22,560 bases of DNA from CAZLYK01 sp964563495. Its GTDB lineage: Bacteria > Acidobacteriota > Blastocatellia > RBC074. A program made the translations under genes and the position numbers. Positions within the stretch are counted from its first letter, which is position 1. Every line of letters begins with the position of its first letter. The stretch is from NCBI GenBank assembly GCA_964563495.1, contig CAZLYK010000082.1:1-22560 (forward strand). The letters are read 5' to 3'. Positions 8,972 to 16,187 of the stretch are shown in pieces. The notes beneath the pieces were generated by a model that was given only the letters and a program-made list of their open reading frames with translations, did not search any database and was not told the DNA's origin.

Positions 8972-11900
8972 TCAGATCGATAAAGGCGATTCACGCAGTA
9001 CCTGGTCGAGGGTATCGAGTAGGAAATCGGCATCTCGACGATTGAAGGTCATGGGAGGTTTGATCTTGAGCACATTATGAAAGGGTCCGTCCGTGCTCAG
9101 CAGAATGGCGCGCTCACGCATGCGGTTGGCGATATAGGCAGCCTCTTTCTCAGCCGGCTCGCGTGTCTCGCGATTCCGCACCAGTTCTATCCCGACAAAC
9201 AGCCCCAGCCCTCTCGCCTCACCGACCAGCCGATGCTCATCCGCGAGCTGTCGCAGTCCTTCGAGCAATTCGGCTCCTGTCTCGAGAGCGTTCTCCTGTA
9301 ATTTCTCATCGGCGATGACCTCGAGTACGGCCAGGCCGATGGCGCACGAAACCGGATTCCCGCCGAACGTGTTGAAATACTCCATCCCATTATTGAATGA
9401 AGCCGCGATCTCCGGCGTCGTGACGACGGCGGCGAGCGGGTGGCCGTTCCCGATTGGTTTGCCGAAGGTCACGATATCGGGGATCACTCCCTGCGTCTCA
9501 AAAGCATGAAAATGCGAGCCGGCGCGCCCGAAGCCGGTCTGCACTTCATCGGCAATACAGACGCCCCCCGCGCGGCGAACCTGACGGTAGACTTCCTGCA
9601 GGTAGCCGGGCGGCAGGACTACTTGACCGCCGCAGCTCAAGATCGATTCGCAGATGAAGGCGCCAACCCGCTCACCCCTGGACTCGATCGTTTCGATCAT
9701 CTCAGCCGCGTGTCGAGCGTATTTGACGCCGGCCATCGGGTCACCTTTTTGATAAGCGCCGCGATAGAGATCGGGCATCGGTACTTTGTGGACGAAGGGC
9801 GGCGGACCGGAACCTCCGGGTCCATCGTGTTTGTAGGGGCTGATTTCGATCAGGCTGGTCGTGTTTCCGTGATATCCGGCGTCGACCACGATCGTCTCCT
9901 TACTGCCCGTGTGGGTGCGCGCCAGCCTCAACGCCAGCTCGTTAGCCTCGCTCCCCGAATTGACAAAGAAGCAGACGCTCAACTTCTCCGGCAGGGTTGC
10001 GCAAAGGCGTTCGGCATAGCGGATTAAATTATCGTGCAGGTATCGAGTATTGGTATTGAGCACGGCCATCTGTCTCTGCCCGGCCTCGACCACGCGGGGA
10101 TGGCAATGGCCCACGTGGGGAACGTTATTGACCGCATCCAGATAAGCGCGTCCATCCTCGTCGTAAAGAAACTGCATCCATCCACGAACTATCTTCAAAG
10201 GCCTGCGATAAGAGACGCTCAGGTTTCTACCTATATGCTCACTCCGGGATTTGAGAATCTCGTCGATGCAGGGGACACGCTCAGCCCGGGTTTGCGCCGG
10301 TATCCTGGCGATCAGGTTTGGATCGGGGCATATGCTCAGCCAGATGTCGCGCCGGCTCGCGATCGCCACGCCGGGGAAATCGTGCTTTATTCCGAGCAGG
10401 TCCGTCATGATCTGAAAATGCAGGTGTGGCGGCCAGTTGCCGTTGACCGGATAATTACCGATGCTGGCTAAACGCTCCCCCTTTTTGATCGGCTTTCCTT
10501 CGTACAGGCCGTCGAGCGACTCGGCGCTGAGATGGCCATACAGGGTGAAGAAGCCGAGGCCGGCCTCGTCGAGCCGGTGTTCGAGTATGATCGTCGGACC
10601 GTAATCCAGATGGCCGGCATTGTTGCGAAAGCTGTGGATGGTCCCATCGAGCGGGGCAAAGACAGGCGAACCCGCGTCGATAAACAGGTCGAGTCCGAGA
10701 TGAACGGAGCGCCATTCCGGTCCGTCGTTGCCCTTGGTTTTGAAGATGTCACTGGTGTAAAGCGCGCGTGCTTCATCGTAACAGCCGATCCCAACGCGGG
10801 CCCCGGCGGCCCTGATTCGACTGAACAAAGTTTCGCTGAATTGCTCGACCCCGGCCGTCTCCGCCGGATTGCTGATCTCCAGGCTGCCGACGCTCAGATC
10901 GAAGGTGACGACATCATGGTTCGACAACTCCGGCTCGACGAGCCGGCCGATCCGATCGGAATTACCGGCCAGCCATTCGACAATCGCACGGCTTTTGGGT
11001 GAAGCCGGCAACCCGCAAGCGTGACGGAATACTCCGTGCGCGAATTGGGGGTGTATGCCGTTCAATTTTTCGAGCAGCGCCCAGGCCGGCTTTTGGCTGA
11101 TCAGCAGGTATCGGTTTTCGGGCTCGGCCACTTGTTGATAAGCAGAGTTGACCACGCTCACGCAAAGCCTGGTGCAGATCAGTGGGAATAGGGTTTCCAG
11201 CTCGGCTTCGGTGAGCGGCAACTGTTCGTGGTAACCGGCGACGATCTTCGCGGCGGCGTCTAGAGGATCGACCTTATCGATCATGGCATAGGCTGAGGCA
11301 ATCGCCGGCTCGCAGATCAGGTTTGAGTAGAGCGCGTCGCCAAAATCGACGACACCGACCACTCTGTCTGGGGCTGCCAAGCCCGAAGATCGGTCTGAGT
11401 CGACCAGCAGGTTGTAATCATTTGCGTCATTGTAGATCACGCCGGCGCGCAGGTTCGGCAGGGCCGGAAGGACACGCTCCTCGAACTGTCGCAGGAAATT
11501 TTCGACGATTGTGCGCCTCTCAGGCTGGTCGAGATAGTCTAGATAGTCGCGAATCCAGCCGGCTTTTCTCAAATCCCATTTCAGGTCGCGGTGCGCGGCC
11601 GGGTGATCAAAGCCGAGGAATGCACGATCGATCATACCCAGGACGCCGCCCAGGCTGCGCAGCAGTTCCGGTGTCTGCGGGTTGGTCTGGGCGAGTAATC
11701 TGCCCGGAATCCACGTCATGACCCGGACCATGTGTTGTGAACCATCCCGGCCGTTGACGCGGATGATCTTCCGCCCATCGATCGCCGGGCACAACCGCTG
11801 AATCCCGACATCCGGCGCGTGATTCGCCAGGTGGCCCAGCGCCAGGTTTTGAAACTCGAGAGTTTCCGGGTTCTCTTCGACGTTGGCGATTCTGAGGATG

Positions 11901-12052
11901 TACTCCCGCCCTCCGGCGCATTTCAAAAAGAAATTGCGATCGCGTTCGCTCGGAAGCGAGCAGGCAGACACCGGGAGGCCGAAATACTCCTCTGACAGTC
12001 GCTCGGCATCCGCTTCTGTGAATTGAGGGGTCGAAAATTTAATACTTAGCAT
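8972..12052 (-). CDS. Three-domain fusion: APH-type small-molecule kinase, M23 peptidase, class III aminotransferase/phospholyase
   Basis: About 1026 aa. Residues 1-345 form an aminoglycoside-phosphotransferase-like kinase with the Brenner-type motif YNDANDYN (D209) and VVDFGD (about 235-240). Residues ~435-570 are an M23 metallopeptidase with complete zinc ligands: H451 and D455 (HLGLD) and H546 (HLH). Residues ~600-1026 are a fold-type I PLP enzyme with SGSEANELA, D835 in ADEVQTGFGR and the PLP lysine K865 in TFGKPIGNG. Separate eukaryotic homologues of the outer domains are hydroxylysine kinase and the AGXT2L ammonia-phospholyases, which suggests phosphorylation of an amino alcohol followed by elimination. 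The bacterial substrate is unknown. ATG at 12052 is preferred to the TTG at 12058 because AGGG sits 7-9 nt upstream of it. No signal peptide is visible, which is odd for an M23 domain. Confidence 0.92.
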   Translation of the reverse strand: MLSIKFSTPQFTEADAERLSEEYFGLPVSACSLPSERDRNFFLKCAGGREYILRIANVEENPETLEFQNLALGHLANHAPDVGIQRLCPAIDGRKIIRVNGRDGSQHMVRVMTWIPGRLLAQTNPQTPELLRSLGGVLGMIDRAFLGFDHPAAHRDLKWDLRKAGWIRDYLDYLDQPERRTIVENFLRQFEERVLPALPNLRAGVIYNDANDYNLLVDSDRSSGLAAPDRVVGVVDFGDALYSNLICEPAIASAYAMIDKVDPLDAAAKIVAGYHEQLPLTEAELETLFPLICTRLCVSVVNSAYQQVAEPENRYLLISQKPAWALLEKLNGIHPQFAHGVFRHACGLPASPKSRAIVEWLAGNSDRIGRLVEPELSNHDVVTFDLSVGSLEISNPAETAGVEQFSETLFSRIRAAGARVGIGCYDEARALYTSDIFKTKGNDGPEWRSVHLGLDLFIDAGSPVFAPLDGTIHSFRNNAGHLDYGPTIILEHRLDEAGLGFFTLYGHLSAESLDGLYEGKPIKKGERLASIGNYPVNGNWPPHLHFQIMTDLLGIKHDFPGVAIASRRDIWLSICPDPNLIARIPAQTRAERVPCIDEILKSRSEHIGRNLSVSYRRPLKIVRGWMQFLYDEDGRAYLDAVNNVPHVGHCHPRVVEAGQRQMAVLNTNTRYLHDNLIRYAERLCATLPEKLSVCFFVNSGSEANELALRLARTHTGSKETIVVDAGYHGNTTSLIEISPYKHDGPGGSGPPPFVHKVPMPDLYRGAYQKGDPMAGVKYARHAAEMIETIESRGERVGAFICESILSCGGQVVLPPGYLQEVYRQVRRAGGVCIADEVQTGFGRAGSHFHAFETQGVIPDIVTFGKPIGNGHPLAAVVTTPEIAASFNNGMEYFNTFGGNPVSCAIGLAVLEVIADEKLQENALETGAELLEGLRQLADEHRLVGEARGLGLFVGIELVRNRETREPAEKEAAYIANRMRERAILLSTDGPFHNVLKIKPPMTFNRRDADFLLDTLDQVLRESPLSI

Positions 12053-12074
12053 TGGCAAGACCCTGTCTTGTCAA

Positions 12075-12106
12075 ATCCTGTAAAAATGCTGCCCATCCTG
12101 TCTATT
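12075..12106. repeat. Single-arm element D of the AATAGACAGGAT family
   Basis: A 32-bp arm that aligns without gaps to the outer arms of elements A, B and C as blocks of 11, 9 and 12 bp: ATCCTGTAAAA, ATGCTGCCC, ATCCTGTCTATT. Read on the - strand it starts within the TAA stop (12107-12105) of the 88-aa gene, giving TAATAGACAGGAT exactly as at element A. No matching second arm is seen; a degenerate CCTGTCTTGTC precedes it at 12062-12072. Confidence 0.75.
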
Positions 12107-12371
12107 AATGAATGCCGGCGGGAAGCATCGATCCGCTCTGGTCAGTCGCGACCGCCCAACCATCTTCGACCTTGCCGATGAAGCCGTGGAAGTGAATATC
12201 GGTTCCTGAAAGTATGAGCAGGACATCCCCATACTTCACGTCGGGGTTCTCTACTTTAAACTTGACGATTGTGGCCAGACCGTTATGCTGATCGATTGTT
12301 TCAAAGTCGAAATCCTCGACATCGATCACCAGCGTTTGAGAATTGACCACCTGGTTCTGGTTATTGGGCAT
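12105..12371 (-). CDS. Hypothetical 88-aa acidic protein
   Basis: A small soluble protein (88 aa), rich in Asp and Glu, with a predicted mixed beta content (LVIDVEDFDFETI, ATIVKFKVEN, GDVLLILSG) and no signal peptide or Cys. No family recognised. GAGGAGG is present 12 nt before the ATG, rather far. A perfect 18-bp hairpin ends just before this ribosome-binding site. It sits between the esterase terminator and the kinase/M23/aminotransferase fusion, whose start is 52 bp downstream, so it is probably co-transcribed with the fusion. Reality is supported by position, ribosome-binding site and spacing rather than homology. Confidence 0.65.
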   Translation of the reverse strand: MPNNQNQVVNSQTLVIDVEDFDFETIDQHNGLATIVKFKVENPDVKYGDVLLILSGTDIHFHGFIGKVEDGWAVATDQSGSMLPAGIH

Positions 12372-12391
12372 GATTGTAATTTTCCTCCTCA

Positions 12392-12429
12392 GCCATTACT
12401 CCCGAGCGCTTGCGCTCGGGAGTAATGGC
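12392..12429 (-). promoter_or_regulatory. Perfect 18-bp hairpin in the leader of the 88-aa gene
   Basis: A fully paired 18-bp inverted repeat with a 2-nt centre (TT at 12410-12411); the core is CTCCCGAGCGC. On the - strand it ends 2 nt before GAGGAGG, the ribosome-binding site of the 88-aa gene, and is followed by no U-run. It could be a leader structure, a dispersed repeat, or a processing signal. It is distinct in sequence from the AATAGACAGGAT elements. Confidence 0.6.
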
Positions 12430-12471
12430 AATCGTTCCAGTGCGTCGCTCGCGACATGAATGACTCCTCTG

Positions 12472-12513
12472 AAAAACCCGGGAGCGCGGGCTCCGACGCC
12501 CGCGCTCCCGGGT
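12472..12513 (-). terminator. Rho-independent terminator of the esterase gene
   Basis: A 16-bp GC-rich stem (ACCCGGGAGCGCGGGC paired with its complement, 12476-12491 with 12498-12513) and a 6-nt loop. On the - strand it is followed by five T (12476-12472, partly in the stem). It lies 7 bp after the esterase stop. The stem could also be a copy of a dispersed repeat used as a terminator. Confidence 0.75.
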
Positions 12514-12520
12514 GTCGGCA

Positions 12521-14560
12521 TTACCTGGACGAAAGCCAGGCTTCAAGCGCCGGGCCGTTTATTGCTGATGGCTGCGATTTGAAATCGGCAGATCGTCCAA
12601 GTCGTTTGTAGATATCGGCGATGGTCTCAATCCGGAATTTGTCGCCGGTATTATGAATCAAGAGCGGAGTGAGCGGAGAGACCGCCACTGCGGTCGCGAA
12701 ATCCCCGGCCCGGCGGAGGCCTGGGATTGGAAGGGATTTGATGTAATCTTGATCATTCGAACTATCGAACTCTGAGGCGTCGACCACCATCCTGTCGATT
12801 TTGGGCGCCAGTCCACGGGCGAGCAGCGCCCACAATCCGGCCTGCCCCGGGGCAATCACGTTCAGTCTAGCGCCGCTGAAGCGGGTTCCGGCAAAAGCCA
12901 GTGCGGTCAGAATGTCCTGGACTCGCAGGGCTTGATCGGTTCGATTGTAGGTGGTGAAGAACTTGTATTGATCGGGAACCTGGCGGCCGCCAGGGAAGGT
13001 CTTGACCAGCAAAACGGCATGGCCGGCTTTGATCAACATCTGAGCCAGATCCGTCGCCGGGCCCCCGAATTGGCCGGCTCGAGTATCCGGATCGATCACC
13101 AGATTGATCGCGTCGGTCTTCTTCTTTTGAGGTTGTAAGAGGGCAACCGCCACCAGATCGCCTCGCCCCTTCCGCGAGATCGCCAAAATCTCCGTGTTGA
13201 CCGCTTTGAAACCGGCGTCGGGAAGAACCAGATTCGTCGCCCGACCGGTCACGATTTCATCCGGCCCCGGAAGTTCGGCCATGAGCGAATACTTCAGGGT
13301 CGTCCCAAATTGCTCCCGGAAACGATCGATCCCGGATGAAGTCTGGGGCTGCATCTCCGCCAGTTGATTTTTCGCCATCTCGATCATCGACCTGGACAAC
13401 TGCGCCTCATCGAACTCGTGATCCGGCCGTGATCGGCTATAAAAGACCATCAGATCGGTGATCGGCGAGACGGCCCCGCCTTTCTCCTTGACCGGACCGG
13501 TTTCGGGCCTCCCCAGCAACCAGTGTGCAAACCATCCGTAGACGGCTTCGCGGCTCTCCTGGTTATAATTGTGCGGGGCATTCATCTGGACCGCGGCGAT
13601 CTTGTCCTCCGCGCCGAAGAGCCGGTAGATGCCGCGAATTGCCGGGTACTCGGAGGTCATGGTGTTTTTGGTCCAATCTCCGGTGGCTGAGACCATGAGC
13701 ATCGGCCGAGGAGCCATGGTTGCGCCAATTTCGACATTGTTCGTATCGATTCTTAAATTCGGCGCGTTTTCGCAGAGGCTGCCGCCCTGCATGATAAAAG
13801 AGATCATGTTGACCGGAGAAGCCACCTTGATTCGCTCATCCACGGCCATGAGCAGGAAAGTCTGGGTTCCGCCCCCCGACTCACCCGTGCAGGCGATTCG
13901 CTCAGGGTCGACTTCGGGCAGGCTGGTCAGGAAATCGAGCGAACGTATACTGTTCCACAATTGAAGCCCGAGCAGATTGACGCTCCAAAGCGTTTCTCGA
14001 TCGAACCCTTCGCGATGGCCGATCGCGAAGCGATGGCTGATCGTCGAGCTATCATTATATCCGACCATGTCGTAGCTGAAGGCGACGTAACCCTGGCGAG
14101 CGAGGTTGGCCGCGCGAGTAGGTCCCGAGTTGAGAGGCGTGTTTTCCAGCCTGCCGTATGTCCAGTGTCCATGTGGAGAGAGAACAGCAGGCAGCCTGCC
14201 GGTCACGTTCTTCGGGCGATATAGATTGCCGGTCACATAGAAACCCGGATAGCTCTCAAAAAAGACCTTCTCGACCGTGAAGTCTCCTCGATCGACTTTG
14301 CCGAAGATCTTCGCCTCGATCGGGGGCCTGGCGGGCATCGGCCATAGCCCCGCGCTGGCGAGAATCTGCTTTCGCAGATATTCCGCGCGCGCCAGCCACC
14401 CCTCTCTGGTCCGATATTCTGGGAATTCATAGGCCAGGTCCAGATGTCGGATTTCGGTCAACCGTCGATCGGATTCCGGTAGCTGCCGGGCTGAGGCGAC
14501 CGGAGCCAGAATCATTAATCCGATCAGTAGGAGAACACTCAAACGATTGATGGTCATCAT
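12521..14560 (-). CDS. Secreted acetyl-xylan-esterase-like alpha/beta hydrolase with a second degenerate hydrolase domain
   Basis: About 679 aa from the ATG at 14560. Longer in-frame starts (14593, 14629) would overlap the preceding 64-aa gene. The N-terminus is a clear signal peptide (LSVLLLIGLMILAP, cleavage near VASA-RQ), so it is exported. The first domain (about 80-355) has nucleophile Ser228 in TGESGGG, a likely Asp295 in SATGDW and His330 in APHNYN, the pattern of acetyl xylan esterase-like hydrolases. The second half (about 480-679) again looks like an alpha/beta hydrolase, but the nucleophile elbow reads APGQAG with Ala573 where Ser is expected. Likely substrate: acyl esters on polysaccharides, by family only. 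It follows the 64-aa gene by 19 bp and ends at a good terminator. Confidence 0.85.
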   Translation of the reverse strand: MMTINRLSVLLLIGLMILAPVASARQLPESDRRLTEIRHLDLAYEFPEYRTREGWLARAEYLRKQILASAGLWPMPARPPIEAKIFGKVDRGDFTVEKVFFESYPGFYVTGNLYRPKNVTGRLPAVLSPHGHWTYGRLENTPLNSGPTRAANLARQGYVAFSYDMVGYNDSSTISHRFAIGHREGFDRETLWSVNLLGLQLWNSIRSLDFLTSLPEVDPERIACTGESGGGTQTFLLMAVDERIKVASPVNMISFIMQGGSLCENAPNLRIDTNNVEIGATMAPRPMLMVSATGDWTKNTMTSEYPAIRGIYRLFGAEDKIAAVQMNAPHNYNQESREAVYGWFAHWLLGRPETGPVKEKGGAVSPITDLMVFYSRSRPDHEFDEAQLSRSMIEMAKNQLAEMQPQTSSGIDRFREQFGTTLKYSLMAELPGPDEIVTGRATNLVLPDAGFKAVNTEILAISRKGRGDLVAVALLQPQKKKTDAINLVIDPDTRAGQFGGPATDLAQMLIKAGHAVLLVKTFPGGRQVPDQYKFFTTYNRTDQALRVQDILTALAFAGTRFSGARLNVIAPGQAGLWALLARGLAPKIDRMVVDASEFDSSNDQDYIKSLPIPGLRRAGDFATAVAVSPLTPLLIHNTGDKFRIETIADIYKRLGRSADFKSQPSAINGPALEAWLSSR

Positions 14561-14579
14561 GGTGGGGGCGATTTCGTGC

Positions 14580-14774
14580 TTATCTTTTCTCATCCGGCTG
14601 CTGCCGCGTCTCTTCGCTCGAATCTTCACCGAGCCTCTCCCTCAGAAACTTGACCGATGCCTGATAAGCGTCGTCGATCTGACGTTTGCGATAATCCTCG
14701 AAGACTATCCATTCGTTATTGACAAGCACCTCGAGGACTCCGGTTTGAGGGTTCTGTCTGGTCTGCAAAGCCAT
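14580..14774 (-). CDS. Hypothetical 64-aa protein
   Basis: A small charged protein with an N-terminal TGVLEVLVNNEW segment, an amphipathic helical middle (EDYRKRQIDDAYQASVKF) and a polar tail. No signal peptide or membrane helix. GGAG lies 9 nt before the ATG. It is placed between the palindrome downstream of the MreB-like gene and the esterase, 19 bp before the esterase start. No family recognised; the coding call rests on the ribosome-binding site, tight spacing and protein-like composition. Confidence 0.6.
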   Translation of the reverse strand: MALQTRQNPQTGVLEVLVNNEWIVFEDYRKRQIDDAYQASVKFLRERLGEDSSEETRQQPDEKR

Positions 14775-14790
14775 GCTTGAAACTCCGTTT

Positions 14791-14886
14791 GATTAATAGA
14801 CAGGATCGACCAGGTTATTGCAGGATATGGCAAGATCCGGATCCTGCCATATCCTGCAATAACCTGGTCGATCCTGTCTATTAATC
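14791..14886. repeat. Palindromic element B of the AATAGACAGGAT family
   Basis: A 96-bp palindrome, 48 pair positions with no spacer (centre GATCC/GGATC at 14838/14839) and a single A-C mismatch (14833/14844). Its right end overlaps the TGA stop (14887-14885) of the MreB-like gene. Its left end is 16 bp before the 64-aa start, where the ribosome-binding site begins just outside. No T-run follows. The outer blocks are ATCCTGCAATA, ACCTGGTCG and ATCCTGTCTATT. Confidence 0.92.
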
Positions 14887-15913
14887 AGTTGTTCCAAAGG
14901 TCGGTCGCGGCGCCGACGGCGAGCATCTGTTTGGCTCCGTTGATGGTTGCACGCAGCGGATCCCCGGCGGGATGGACATCCAGTGATGTAGCTTTGGCCA
15001 AGCGGGTCGATATGCTTGGCAATTTGGCTCCTCCGCCGGTCAGGCAAATTCCGTTTTCAATCACTTCGCACGATGTTTGAGGCGGAAGGACGCGAACGGT
15101 ATCGTGGATCGCCTTGATGATCGTCTCAAGCACCGGCTCTATCGCCTCGATCACGTCCAGGCAACTGATGCACAAGCTGACCGGGCCGCCGGAGAGCAGA
15201 TCAGTTCCGTAGGTGACGAAGAGCTCTTCCTGCTCGTAATCCTGTGAAGCGCCGACCAGATGCGTCAGCCGCTGGGCTTCGTGCGGGAAGAGCAACACCC
15301 CATACCGAAAGGCGATCATCTGGGAAACGGCCCGGTGCAGGTCGCTGCACGCCGTCCGCACCGCCGAGGTCATGACCAGTCGTCCTGAGCGAATGACCGC
15401 GATATCTGTGACTCCGTCGCCGATATCAACCAGCATTTGTGCATATGGAGAAGAGATATCCAGACCCGCGCCGATTGCCGCCGCAAGCGGTTCGGGGACG
15501 ACGATGACCGCCGAAGCCCCGGCTCGGCGCGTCGCCTCAACCAGCGCCGCACGCTCTTCCTCACAGGCATCCGTCGGAGCGCACGCCAGCGCCCTGGGTT
15601 TGAGCAGACCGAATTTACGCGCCCGCTTCAAGAGTGAAGTCAGCAAAGTGCTGGCAGCCTCGACATCGGCTACCACTCCGGCGTGTAACGGAGAGACGGA
15701 ATGCGAATTGGGTTCTCTGTTGGCGAGCCTGGCGGCTCTGGAGCCGACTGCCTCGACCGCGCCGGTTTCAGGTTTGATCTTGACTAACGAGGGCTCGTCG
15801 GCGATCAGGCCGTACCCCAGCGCGTAGAGCCTGGTGTTGGCCGTTCCCATGTCGATCGCGAGGTCAGGTGAGGCGACCCATTTGCGAAGCCCTGAAACAA
15901 AGGATAAGGACAT
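14885..15913 (-). CDS. Divergent MreB-like bacterial actin
   Basis: A 342-aa actin-fold ATPase of the MreB group, expected to form membrane-bound filaments that organise wall synthesis. Phosphate 1 is DMGTANTRLY (21-30), the catalytic region is PEPLAAAIG with Glu141, phosphate 2 is VDIGDGVTD (162-170) with Asp in place of the usual Gly, and the adenosine motif is LTGGGAKL near 294-301. The region after phosphate 2 departs strongly from canonical MreB. An N-terminal segment (FVSGLRKWVAS) could be an amphipathic membrane helix. AAGAGGT lies 6 nt before the ATG. mreC and mreD are not adjacent, so this is probably a specialised paralogue rather than the main mreB. Confidence 0.85.
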   Translation of the reverse strand: MSLSFVSGLRKWVASPDLAIDMGTANTRLYALGYGLIADEPSLVKIKPETGAVEAVGSRAARLANREPNSHSVSPLHAGVVADVEAASTLLTSLLKRARKFGLLKPRALACAPTDACEEERAALVEATRRAGASAVIVVPEPLAAAIGAGLDISSPYAQMLVDIGDGVTDIAVIRSGRLVMTSAVRTACSDLHRAVSQMIAFRYGVLLFPHEAQRLTHLVGASQDYEQEELFVTYGTDLLSGGPVSLCISCLDVIEAIEPVLETIIKAIHDTVRVLPPQTSCEVIENGICLTGGGAKLPSISTRLAKATSLDVHPAGDPLRATINGAKQMLAVGAATDLWNN

Positions 15914-15991
15914 GAAATACCTCTTTATAACTACCTGTGGTCAATCAACAGACAAATGGGGGGCGTGCGGTTGAGTGTGTGTTTATGAATT

Positions 15992-16011
15992 AATCAATCA
16001 GTCAGTTGATT
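15992..16011. promoter_or_regulatory. Inverted repeat in the leader of the MreB-like gene
   Basis: AATCAA (15992-15997) and TTGATT (16006-16011) form a 6-bp inverted repeat with an 8-bp centre, between the extended -10 promoter and the MreB-like start. It could be a regulator site or chance. The rest of the 274-bp gap (15914-16187) shows only AT-rich sequence and the promoter. Confidence 0.2.
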
Positions 16012-16110
16012 GCGAGTGAGATTCTCAAAGGCGTTGAGGAATAAGAGGAGATGTGAGCTGTTGCGATTATCATTTGCCCGCACCTTCAGAGAGTCTCCAA
16101 CTCGGCAGGC

Positions 16111-16119
16111 ATTATAACA
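16111..16119 (-). promoter_or_regulatory. Extended -10 promoter for the MreB-like gene
   Basis: On the - strand TGTTATAAT is a perfect extended -10 (TGnTATAAT). The -35 region has no good match. A start near 16104 would give a leader of about 190 nt before the MreB-like ATG. It is placed 69 bp after the glycoside hydrolase stop, so the MreB-like gene would have its own promoter. Confidence 0.5.
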
Positions 16120-16187
16120 CCATTATTCTTTAAGAAAAGTCGTAAATGCATTTAATTCTTTGTCTTAACCGAAATTTTAATCTCGGC

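Noticed and set aside
9440..10027. 195-aa open frame on the + strand
   Set aside because: Antisense to the aminotransferase domain of the fusion gene, where PLP-site motifs are intact.
14791..14886. Palindromes as insertion-sequence ends
   Set aside because: No transposase frame and no target duplications are visible, and the arms meet with no internal cargo.
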